Part shown: positions 17,160 through 24,235 of the stretch, one piece after another
Layout of the letters: each line of letters starts with the position of its first letter
Position numbering within the stretch: position 1 is the stretch's first letter
Origin: Chloroflexota bacterium
GTDB lineage: Bacteria; Chloroflexota; Anaerolineae; B4-G1
Length of the DNA stretch: 32,206 nucleotides
NCBI GenBank assembly: GCA_024232355.1
Contig: JAAEPW010000290.1
Location: forward strand, 1 to 32,206
Direction of reading: 5' to 3'
Made by a program: the position numbers and the translations under genes
Notes under the pieces: generated by a model
Databases searched by the model: none
Told to the model about the DNA's origin: nothing
What the model saw: only the letters and a program-made list of their open reading frames with translations

Positions 17160-19781
17160 CTATGTCGGCAACGTGAAGAAAAACTCGCTCCCTTGGTCGA
17201 CCTCGCTCTCCACCCCCACTTGCCCGCCGAGCTTTTCCACAATGCGAAGTACAATAGAAAGTCCCAGCCCGTGTCCTTTGGTCCGAACCTGGCCCAGTCG
17301 TTCAAAGGGCGAGAATAGACGCTCCTGTTGCTCAGGAGACAGTCCAGAACCATTATCACGCACCCAGAAACGTACAAAGCCATTCGGCTGCGGCGTCGCG
17401 CCAAGCTCGATGCGCGGCGGGCGACCGCCATACTTGATGGCATTACTCAAATAATTGGCCCACACTTCTTCGATCCACGCAGCATACCCCCGTGCTACCA
17501 GCCAACGATCCGGCAAAATGATTTCGGGTTGATGTTCATCAATCATATGAGCCAGACGTTCCTGGGCCTCGGTTACCAAATACCCCATATGTAGCGGTTC
17601 TGTTTGGATCTCTTCCATCGCGCGCACGCTGGATAGCAAGAGCAATTCGTTGATAATGCTATCCATCTTGCGTGCACTCAGCCCGATGAACTGCAAGTTA
17701 TAATACACCGCTTCTTCTGACATCTGATTCAGACGTCCTTCCAACAGGTCACCAAATCCAATCAGCGAAGTCAGGGGGTTCTTGAGGTCATGGGCCACGG
17801 TGTGAGCAAAAGCGTCTAATTCTGCATTCCGTTCCTCAAGTTCGATGGTCCGTTGGCGCAACGCCATCTCTGCTTGCTTGCGCTCAACAATTTCCCTTTG
17901 GGCCTGCTCGTACAATCGTGCTTGCCGGATTCCCACCGCCAACAGAATCGCTATTTCAATGGCCGAGTTGATGTGATCAGAGGTAAAGGTCCTGGGATGA
18001 TTCGCCTCCAAATGCAAAGTGCCGATCAATTCGTCTTGCACGCGCAACGGAACGACCACGTAAGAACGTACTCCCTCCGAATACAGCACCTGCTGCATAG
18101 GCGAACGTTCAGGATGCACGCCAAGATCCTCAATCCCGTGAACCAATCCATATCTTGGAGATTGTGTCTCAAACATCTCATAATAGATGTCCACATCTGG
18201 TCTTAGGGCAATCTCACCACTGGATTCCGCCGCCAACTTTTTGATCTGGCCCGTCTCCATAACTTCTATGACGATTACCCGTTGGCACAACACCAAATGT
18301 CGAATTCGACTTGTGGCTGCCACGGCAATGGTCTCTGCCGACCGCGCAGTCAGAATGGATTGGTCAATCTCGTGCATTGTCCTCAAGCGATTGGCATAGC
18401 TGTGCAGGGTCTCTTGAGCCAGCTGGTGTTTGGTGATTTCTTGCTGGAGATCGAGGTTAACCTGTGTCAACTGCTCATTGCTGATCGACAGTTCCTCAGT
18501 GCGTGCCACCACCCGTTGTTCCAGTTCCTCGGAAAGCGTTTCCACCTCCACGAGTGCCTTTGAGAAACGTCGGGCGAGGAGGGTGGCCTGAGCCAGAATA
18601 AAGATAAAGATGCCCAAAGGGCCAAAATATCCAGTCTGGATGATCTGATTATTGTGTAAAATGTCGTTTATCATTGCCAGGAGCAAAACGAAAAAACACG
18701 ACAAAAAGATAACAGCACCTTCCCGTTTACGCACCACCGCCAGGACAACGGTACTAAGAAAGTAGACGGCCCCGATCAAAATGACAACTTGGTACGACAG
18801 CAACGTATGGGTAAATATCCTGGCCGGTGCAAACAAGATAATGGCCGCAAAAATACCCCCAAAAAATTGGAGAATACGAAGAGACCAGTTAGAGATCTCT
18901 TTGGGAAAAAGAATGCGCGCAAACATGATAAAAAGTGGAGGTGTTAAACCAAAAGAGAGATAATTTAACTTTACTACAAACTCCCACTCCAAGTCAGGAA
19001 AATAAGAACTGAGAAAATACTCGCCCGTAACCAAGACTCGTAGAGACATCAAAAAACAACAAAGGCCAAAATATAGAGAAGACCTATCTCTTCTTCGAAG
19101 CACGAAAAGGACCACGTGGTAGAGCCCCATAATAAAGAGGCTGCCGAACAAAAACAGCTCGTAATTGAGATTGGCTTCTCTGATTTTCCGTATCTGATCT
19201 TCCGTACCCAATTGGATCACTTGGCCCGCGCCGCCTTTCCGATGGTGAAAATTGGATATCTGCAAAACGACTTCCAGCTGGTCTTGCGCGGGAAAATCCG
19301 CAACTTGGGGCAACCACTGGGGACGCATCATCTCGGGTGTTTTCCCCACAACACCGTTCGAGCCGATCTCCCTACCATCGACGTAAAGAACAAAAGCTGT
19401 CTCAAATTCGGGCACTTTGAGAGCCAACGGAAAAAGATCGGGGCTATTCAACAAGATTTGCAGGCGATAGGTGGCATAACCATCGCCCAAAAGCCGTACA
19501 CCATCCACCACATAGCCATTCCAGGGGACAGGCAGTTCGATGAGACCCGTTCGGGGCGGCAGGCTTGACCCGGCAAAGTCATCCGGTTGCAAGAGTTGCC
19601 CCCAATAGAATTCCCATTCGCCGGACAGGTTTACGGGGCCATCCTGTGCCAGATCCCAATTCGTCAAATCGAGAACGCCGTTTTCGGCTTGGGGCTCTTG
19701 AGCAGGCGGCTGTGCTTGTCCGCAAGCGGCCAGCAATAGAAAAACTATGACGATACCAGTGATACCAAATAACCTTTTCAT
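17160..19781 (-). CDS. Lipoprotein 7TMR-DISM sensor histidine kinase with GAF domain
   Basis: 873 residues from the ATG at 19781, chosen because it gives a proper lipoprotein signal (MKRLFGITGIVIVFLLLAACGQ, lipidated Cys at 20); a GTG 33 bases earlier is possible. Order: a short Gln/Pro linker; an extracytoplasmic 7TMR-DISMED2 sensor domain (~40-190; LSGEWEFYW, GYATYRL and SNFHHRKGG segments); seven membrane helices (~205-400); a coiled coil (~405-455); GAF (~470-615); dimerisation helix with H664 in HTVAHDLKNPL; ATPase domain with NYLSNAIKYGG, RDNGSGL and GHGLGLSIV. Known DISMED2 receptors are thought to bind carbohydrate-like ligands, which would suit the neighbouring glycan cluster; that link is inference. 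No receiver domain, so it must pass phosphate to a separate protein. Last gene of the minus-strand run with xseB. Confidence 0.92.
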   Translation of the reverse strand: MKRLFGITGIVIVFLLLAACGQAQPPAQEPQAENGVLDLTNWDLAQDGPVNLSGEWEFYWGQLLQPDDFAGSSLPPRTGLIELPVPWNGYVVDGVRLLGDGYATYRLQILLNSPDLFPLALKVPEFETAFVLYVDGREIGSNGVVGKTPEMMRPQWLPQVADFPAQDQLEVVLQISNFHHRKGGAGQVIQLGTEDQIRKIREANLNYELFLFGSLFIMGLYHVVLFVLRRRDRSSLYFGLCCFLMSLRVLVTGEYFLSSYFPDLEWEFVVKLNYLSFGLTPPLFIMFARILFPKEISNWSLRILQFFGGIFAAIILFAPARIFTHTLLSYQVVILIGAVYFLSTVVLAVVRKREGAVIFLSCFFVLLLAMINDILHNNQIIQTGYFGPLGIFIFILAQATLLARRFSKALVEVETLSEELEQRVVARTEELSISNEQLTQVNLDLQQEITKHQLAQETLHSYANRLRTMHEIDQSILTARSAETIAVAATSRIRHLVLCQRVIVIEVMETGQIKKLAAESSGEIALRPDVDIYYEMFETQSPRYGLVHGIEDLGVHPERSPMQQVLYSEGVRSYVVVPLRVQDELIGTLHLEANHPRTFTSDHINSAIEIAILLAVGIRQARLYEQAQREIVERKQAEMALRQRTIELEERNAELDAFAHTVAHDLKNPLTSLIGFGDLLEGRLNQMSEEAVYYNLQFIGLSARKMDSIINELLLLSSVRAMEEIQTEPLHMGYLVTEAQERLAHMIDEHQPEIILPDRWLVARGYAAWIEEVWANYLSNAIKYGGRPPRIELGATPQPNGFVRFWVRDNGSGLSPEQQERLFSPFERLGQVRTKGHGLGLSIVLRIVEKLGGQVGVESEVDQGSEFFFTLPT

Positions 19782-19814
19782 AGATATCGAGTTTGCATCA
19801 GGTCGCAACCGCAC

Positions 19815-20024
19815 CTATCCAGAATAGTTGACAAGATACCAAACTACCCCAACAACAGTGCCCAAGCAACAAAACAGCAACGATCCACCGATTACGACAA
19901 TGCCAATAACGGTCTTGCGCTCTTCCCGATCACTCATCACGATGGCAGCCAATGCCAAAGCGACCATCAGCAACAGGGCAATAACGCCAACGACCAGAAT
20001 CAAAAGTAAAAGACTCAACGCCAC
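19815..20024 (-). CDS. Small two-helix membrane protein
   Basis: 69 residues from a GTG at 20024, four bases after the xseB stop; GGAAGG within the xseB end is a suitable ribosome site. A longer frame from 20141 would read through xseB and is rejected. Two membrane helices (about 4-28 and 40-64) are separated by the charged loop SDREERK. No family recognised. Between xseB and the sensor kinase on one strand, probably co-transcribed. Confidence 0.6.
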   Translation of the reverse strand: MALSLLLLILVVGVIALLLMVALALAAIVMSDREERKTVIGIVVIGGSLLFCCLGTVVGVVWYLVNYSG

Positions 20025-20028
20025 CCAG

Positions 20029-20250
20029 TTACCCTTCCGGATCGAATGGAAGGATACCCTCCGGCGAAAGTTGGTGGACTTGGAGCTCTGCCGCGTCAAG
20101 CTGCACGTTGCAACGCGCAGCCAGAGCCTGCCCACGCTCAAAAAGGGCCAGGTTCTCTTCCAGCGTCAACCCTCCCGCTTCCAGCTTTTGGACGGTCTTC
20201 TCCAGTTCGGCAAATGCCTGTTCAAAGGTCAAATTCTCAATCTCGCTCAT
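20029..20250 (-). CDS. xseB: Exodeoxyribonuclease VII small subunit
   Basis: 73 residues from the ATG at 20250, which has GGAG eight bases upstream; a GTG at 20259 is the alternative. The helical-hairpin signature is clear: LTFEQAFAELEKTVQKLEAGGLTLEENLALFERGQALAARC, followed by LDAAELQV. The large subunit XseA, usually encoded next to it, is not in this window. The start lies five bases after the stop of the preceding gene, so it is in an operon with the pyruvate-kinase-like domain protein. Confidence 0.93.
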   Translation of the reverse strand: MSEIENLTFEQAFAELEKTVQKLEAGGLTLEENLALFERGQALAARCNVQLDAAELQVHQLSPEGILPFDPEG

Positions 20251-20255
20251 CTGAA

Positions 20256-20831
20256 TCACTCCAGCCGTGGCTTGGCCAACACTTCCATCACACGTAGGTC
20301 AAAAAACTGGTGCACGTTGGCAGGGACGAGGACAACGGCAGTATCTGCTCCCCGTCCGGTGCCTCCAATAGCGATGCAGGGTTCCCCCACCCTCACCAGC
20401 CCGGCGTCGGCAGCCATCAACGCGATCTCGACGCAAACCTTCATCCCCTCGCCAAAGATGCGCAGTGTCTGGGCCACGATCTCGTCTATCTGGTAGGTGC
20501 CCCACTTTTTGCGCACCGCGCGGCTGATACCGGCTAGCGCGTGCTGGCACGTGAGGATTTTCGCCCCAGCGGCCTCGATGGCGGCACGATTCTCGTCCGT
20601 CAGTTCCTGGACGTTGGGGCCACGAACGCCTGTTGCATGAGTCACGACCACGACATCATGCCCTTGGAATTGCTGTGCGGTCAGCACACCCGTCTCTCCC
20701 CGTGTGCTGGCGACCAGTATCGTGCGGACATCCAATTCTTTAGCCCGCTGTTTGACGATTTCCAACGTGCGAGCAGTATTCTTTGGCCCAGGTGGGGCAA
20801 AATAGATTGATTGTACAACCGTTTCGGTCAT
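20256..20831 (-). CDS. Pyruvate kinase alpha/beta (C-terminal) domain-like protein
   Basis: 191 residues, ATG with GGAGGA five bases upstream. It resembles the stand-alone family related to the C-terminal domain of pyruvate kinase, lacking the TIM-barrel catalytic domain: NTARTLEIVKQRAKELDVRTILVASTRGETG near the N-terminus, then VVVVTHATG and a C-terminal GGTGRGADTAVVLVPANVHQFFDLRVMEVLAKPR. In pyruvate kinase this fold binds allosteric effectors; the stand-alone proteins have no settled function, and a ligand-binding role is a guess. First gene of the xseB/kinase run; a terminator of the upstream gene lies just before it. Confidence 0.8.
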   Translation of the reverse strand: MTETVVQSIYFAPPGPKNTARTLEIVKQRAKELDVRTILVASTRGETGVLTAQQFQGHDVVVVTHATGVRGPNVQELTDENRAAIEAAGAKILTCQHALAGISRAVRKKWGTYQIDEIVAQTLRIFGEGMKVCVEIALMAADAGLVRVGEPCIAIGGTGRGADTAVVLVPANVHQFFDLRVMEVLAKPRLE

Positions 20832-20853
20832 CTTTTTCCTCCATTTGTGTGAA

Positions 20854-20888
20854 TGAAAAAGAGCGGGGATACTGCCTATCCTCCGCTC
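20854..20888 (-). terminator. Rho-independent terminator
   Basis: Read on the minus strand: GAGCGGAGGATA, loop GGCAG, TATCCCCGCTC, then TTTTTC. The stem is about 11 bp with one bulged base, followed by a T-run. It ends transcription of the membrane-protein gene at 20914-21579 and separates it from the next minus-strand gene. Confidence 0.8.
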
Positions 20889-20913
20889 ATATCTGTCAAT
20901 CGATCACAGACAG

Positions 20914-21579
20914 TTATTGCGATTTACGCTGTCCCTTTACCCGCTCGCGCAGAATATCGGCCCCGTGGTTCGCAAGAATCAACGAAATGAGCAAAATTTC
21001 CTGCTGCTCCTGAGTGCGGCTTTGGTCGGACTCGATCCTTTGGATGTATGGCCCCGCTTCGACATCAGACAGCGCCGTCGTCACTAATCGAGCGATACGA
21101 GCCAGTTCAGAGATATCAAGCTTGTTGATGACTCGCTCCATCAATGCCACCCGCTCACCGACCAAGTGGCGCTGAATCTGACCGACGCAAAACTCTTGCA
21201 AACGAGTATACAATTCGTTGAGGGGCACACCCAGCCCCTCGGATGCGCCCGATACAGATGAAGCGGGCAATGGCTGCACGTTGATGCCTCCGCGCAGCAT
21301 CGCTTGCCAACTGAATCCCACACCTACCGCCAACCATATCGATTCAGAGCCAGGGACCAACGTCAAAGCCAGTGACAGTGCCATACAGGCAAAGGTCGCG
21401 TTGGCCACCATCAGCAACAATGCGCCCCCAGTCCGCAGTGCCCGCACTGGCTGTTCCGGGTAACCCGTAATTACCTCGCCCACGGCCCAGATCACCGCGA
21501 TCAAAGCAGTAAGCACGTAAAGGTCTGCCCGTACCGCCATCATCCAACCCAAAATAGTCTGAAGAATTATTGGCATCAT
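20914..21579 (-). CDS. Membrane protein with long cytoplasmic helical tail, unknown
   Basis: 221 residues. Three hydrophobic helices (about 4-38, 48-75 and 80-95), then a soluble, largely helical tail (~105-221) containing SELARIARLVTTALSDVEAGPYIQRIE. No catalytic motif and no family recognised. Start ATG (21579) with AAGG five bases upstream; a second ATG follows directly. Thirteen bases downstream of the winged-helix gene, so presumably co-transcribed and ended by the terminator at 20854-20888. It is divergent from hppA1. It might be a membrane partner of the winged-helix protein, but only position suggests this. Confidence 0.7.
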   Translation of the reverse strand: MMPIILQTILGWMMAVRADLYVLTALIAVIWAVGEVITGYPEQPVRALRTGGALLLMVANATFACMALSLALTLVPGSESIWLAVGVGFSWQAMLRGGINVQPLPASSVSGASEGLGVPLNELYTRLQEFCVGQIQRHLVGERVALMERVINKLDISELARIARLVTTALSDVEAGPYIQRIESDQSRTQEQQEILLISLILANHGADILRERVKGQRKSQ

Positions 21580-21592
21580 TTCTACCTTGGTA

Positions 21593-21841
21593 CTATTTTG
21601 ATACGTCCAATCCCTTTTTGGTCAAGACGATCATCTCGCCAGTCCTCATTGTCTGTCGCACAACCAATCCATTCTGCTCCAGACTGGCCAGCGGTTCGGC
21701 AATCTCTTCGGGAAAGGAATAGGTACGTACGGCCAATTCGACCGGCAGTGCAGGTCCCTTTTTCCGCAGTGCCCGCAAAAGACGATTCTCTGTTTTCTTT
21801 TGAACTGCAAGTTGTTCCAAATTGTCAGTACTGCTTGGCAT
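21593..21841 (-). CDS. Small winged-helix DNA-binding protein
   Basis: 82 residues from the ATG at 21841, chosen for the GAGGTGA ribosome site just upstream; the longer start at 21883 would cover the -10 region. Predicted winged helix: NRLLRALRKKGPALPVELAVRTYSFPEEIAEPLASLEQNGLVVRQ (helix-turn-helix), followed by MRTGEMIVLTKKG (the wing). This resembles minimal regulators of the MarR/PadR sort without a dimerisation or ligand domain, so it may need a partner. It is divergent from hppA1, with a shared palindrome between the promoters, which fits autoregulation plus control of the pump. Confidence 0.7.
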   Translation of the reverse strand: MPSSTDNLEQLAVQKKTENRLLRALRKKGPALPVELAVRTYSFPEEIAEPLASLEQNGLVVRQTMRTGEMIVLTKKGLDVSK

Positions 21842-21889
21842 ACGCTCACCTCTTATTACCTTACCATACTGGGGTAAAATCATGCAAGT

Positions 21890-21918
21890 ATTCTAGCACA
21901 ACGAAAGAGGCGTGTCAA
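21890..21918 (-). promoter_or_regulatory. Promoter of the winged-helix gene
   Basis: On the minus strand: perfect -35 TTGACA (21918-21913), 17-bp spacer, -10 TAGAAT (21895-21890). The -35 is one arm of the palindrome at 21913-21932. Confidence 0.8.
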
Positions 21919-21932
21919 ATACTCATTTGACA
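21913..21932. promoter_or_regulatory. Palindromic operator shared by divergent promoters
   Basis: TGTCAAAT, four-base spacer ACTC, ATTTGACA: a perfect inverted repeat with 8-bp arms. Each arm contains the -35 hexamer of one of the two divergent promoters, so a protein bound here would cover both. Nearby symmetric sequences are CCCAT-GT-ATGGG (21937-21948) and the 12-bp perfect palindrome GTAAAATTTTAC (21948-21959). GGGTAAAAT occurs at 21872-21880 and 21946-21954. Confidence 0.7.
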
Positions 21933-21954
21933 AATCCCCATGTATGGGTAAAAT
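21927..21954 (+). promoter_or_regulatory. Promoter of hppA1
   Basis: TTGACA (21927-21932), 16-bp spacer, TAAAAT (21949-21954), about 50 bp before the hppA1 start. The -10 lies within the GTAAAATTTTAC palindrome and the -35 within the shared operator. The gene has a very strong AAGGAGGT ribosome site eight bases before its ATG. Confidence 0.7.
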
Positions 21955-22006
21955 TTTACTACGTTGTTACGGTCAATTAAACTACTCAATAAGGAGGTAA
22001 AAATAA

Positions 22007-24133
22007 ATGGACCTAACGCAACTTGTAAACATCTCTGTTCCTCTGACTGGCGGCTTTTCCCTGGTGGTGGTCGCGGCCTTATACCGGTGGATAAAAAATC
22101 AGGATGCCGGTACAGAACGGATGAAGGAGATCGCAGACTATATCCGTACTGGGTCGAACGTATTCCTTCGCCGGGAGATCATCACCATTACGCCCTTTGT
22201 AGTGGTCTTGGCTCTATTGCTGCTCCTGACTATGGGAGACAAAAGCTGGCAGATCGCACTCGGCTTTATCGTCGGTGCGGCTTGTTCAATGTTGGCTGTT
22301 TACATTGGAATGAACGCAGCCACATTGACCAACGTGCGCACCACAGCAGCGGCCCGCTCTTCTTCTGCGCAGGCGCTGCTGGTCGCGTTCCGCGGCGGGG
22401 GCGTTATGGGCCTTACCATCGTAGCGCTGAACCTGCTGGGTATCTTTTTCCTGGCGATACTCTTTGGTGTGAACGAAGCCAATCCAATGAGCGTGCATCA
22501 ATTGGTCGGCTTTGGCTTTGGAGCCAGCTTTTCCGCTCTGTTCGCCCAGTTGGGTGGTGGTATCTTTACCAAAGGGGCAGACATCGCCGCTGATCTGGTG
22601 GGAAAGGTGGAGCAGGGTATCCCGGAGGACGATCCACGCAACGCCGCCGTCATCGCCGACCAAGTCGGTGACAACGTGGGCGACGTGGCTGGGCGTGGCG
22701 CAGACCTCTTTGAGTCTGGTTCTGACAATCTGATCGGTACGATGATCGTTTGCTTGACCTTTATCCCCACCTATGGGTGGACGATATTGCTCTTCCCTCT
22801 GCTCAGTCGGGCCATTGGTGCCGTCGGCGCGGTGTTGGGCGTGTTGGCTGTACGGGGTTCAGAAAAGCGCAGCCCTACTTTTTCTATGAATGTCGGATTT
22901 CTAACAACTGGGGTATTCTCTGTTATCTCGTTCTACTTTTTAGGCGTTACCCTGTTGGACGAACCCCGCTTGTTCTACTGCCTCACCCTGGGACTAGTCG
23001 CAGCTCTAGCGGTCGCGCTCCTGGTCCAGTTTTACACTGGCATCGGGCAGAGACCGGTCAAAGAGATCGCCGAAGGTGGTCTGAGTGGCGTAGCCATCAA
23101 CCTGATTTATGGTTTTGCCTGGGGTATGGAAAGCGCCGTTGTCCTCAAGATCTTGATAGCTGTAGTGAACGTGATTGCTTTCTATCTTATGGGCGGCGGG
23201 CTGCTCGGCATCTTGGGTGTGACGGCAGCTACGTTGGGCCTCACCGAAATGAAGGGCATCATTATGGCCGCCGACGCCTTTGGCCCCATCGCCGACAATG
23301 CCAGTGGTATTGCCGAAATGGCTGGGCTAGGAGAGGAAGTGCGCCGCGCCGGAGACGAGTTGGACGCGGCCGGCAACAGCGCCAAGGCGATTACCAAGGG
23401 CTATGGAATGTCCGCAGCCCTGATGACCAGCGTCGTCATCCTCTTTGCCTATCTGCTCACCTTGGCTGAGTTGGTTGGCGCACACCCCAGTGATCTGGCA
23501 AGCTTTGTTACCTTTACCGGTAACAACCCCGAAGGAGCAGCGCTCACAATCGTGCGCGGTCTCAATTTAGCCCATCCACTGAACCTGGCAGCGCTGATGA
23601 TCGGCTCTACGGTTCCATTCCTGTTCAGCGCGCAAGCGATGAAGGCGGTTGGCCGGACGGCATTCAGCATGGTTGACGAGGTACGGCGTCAGTTCCGCGA
23701 GATCCCGGGACTTGTGACTGGCGATGCCACTCCCGAGTACGAAAAATGCGTAGACATCGGCACACGCCACGCCCTGCGAGAAATGGTCGCGCCAACGATG
23801 GTTGGTGTTATCTTCCCCATCGCCGTTGGCTTTTTGATGGGACCGTGGGCGCTGACCTTTTACCTGATCGGCGTCAAGATCATTGGCGCGACGTTGGCCA
23901 TATTCATGTTCAATGCCGGCGGTGCGTGGGACAATGCCAAAAAATACGTCGAGGAAGGTCACTTTGGTGGCAAGGGGTCTGATGCTCACGAGGCTGGCGT
24001 CATCGGCGATACTTTTGGCGACCCGCTCAAGGATACCGCCGGGCCATCGCTGCACATTCTGATAAAATTGCAGAATATTTTGGCCATCACACTCCTGCCA
24101 CTCTTTTACAACCATAGCATAAAGTGGAACTAG
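22007..24133 (+). CDS. hppA: Membrane-bound ion-translocating pyrophosphatase, divergent type
   Basis: 708 residues, about 15-16 membrane helices. It couples cytoplasmic pyrophosphate hydrolysis to ion export. Substrate and metal motifs are present: DIAADLVGKVEQGIPEDDPRN, DQVGDNVGDVAGRGADLFES, DAFGPIADNASGIAEMAG, and the C-terminal GGAWDNAKKYVEEGHFGGKGSDAHEAG and GDTFGDPLKDTAGPSLH. Lys at 460 in GNSAKAITKG is the residue that marks potassium-independent enzymes. Unusual: the loop that normally reads EYYTS is QFYTG (341-345), and the following T-N region is replaced by SGVAINLIYGFAWGMESAV. The ion (proton expected for potassium-independent members) is not provable here. It begins the plus-strand run that includes the phosphorelay proteins and a second pump. 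Confidence 0.93.
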   Translation: MDLTQLVNISVPLTGGFSLVVVAALYRWIKNQDAGTERMKEIADYIRTGSNVFLRREIITITPFVVVLALLLLLTMGDKSWQIALGFIVGAACSMLAVYIGMNAATLTNVRTTAAARSSSAQALLVAFRGGGVMGLTIVALNLLGIFFLAILFGVNEANPMSVHQLVGFGFGASFSALFAQLGGGIFTKGADIAADLVGKVEQGIPEDDPRNAAVIADQVGDNVGDVAGRGADLFESGSDNLIGTMIVCLTFIPTYGWTILLFPLLSRAIGAVGAVLGVLAVRGSEKRSPTFSMNVGFLTTGVFSVISFYFLGVTLLDEPRLFYCLTLGLVAALAVALLVQFYTGIGQRPVKEIAEGGLSGVAINLIYGFAWGMESAVVLKILIAVVNVIAFYLMGGGLLGILGVTAATLGLTEMKGIIMAADAFGPIADNASGIAEMAGLGEEVRRAGDELDAAGNSAKAITKGYGMSAALMTSVVILFAYLLTLAELVGAHPSDLASFVTFTGNNPEGAALTIVRGLNLAHPLNLAALMIGSTVPFLFSAQAMKAVGRTAFSMVDEVRRQFREIPGLVTGDATPEYEKCVDIGTRHALREMVAPTMVGVIFPIAVGFLMGPWALTFYLIGVKIIGATLAIFMFNAGGAWDNAKKYVEEGHFGGKGSDAHEAGVIGDTFGDPLKDTAGPSLHILIKLQNILAITLLPLFYNHSIKWN

Positions 24134-24168
24134 ATTGAGGAAACAAGCACACCGGCAAAAGTGATCAT

Positions 24169-24212
24169 CTTGGCAGATTGGAGCGACCACAGCGCCGCGT
24201 CAATCTGCCAAG
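24169..24212. repeat. Perfect 12-bp-arm hairpin after hppA1
   Basis: CTTGGCAGATTG (24169-24180) and its exact complement CAATCTGCCAAG (24201-24212) around a 20-base GC-rich loop. No T-run follows on either strand, so it is not a standard terminator. It could be a dispersed palindromic repeat, an RNA-stability element or a partial attenuator between hppA1 and the sensor genes. Confidence 0.75.
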
Positions 24213-24235
24213 TATCAAACTGCTAACGAGTTAAT

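Noticed and set aside
22750..23469. 239-codon open frame on the plus strand
   Set aside because: Out-of-frame reading inside hppA1; Arg/Cys/Trp-rich product typical of a shadow frame.
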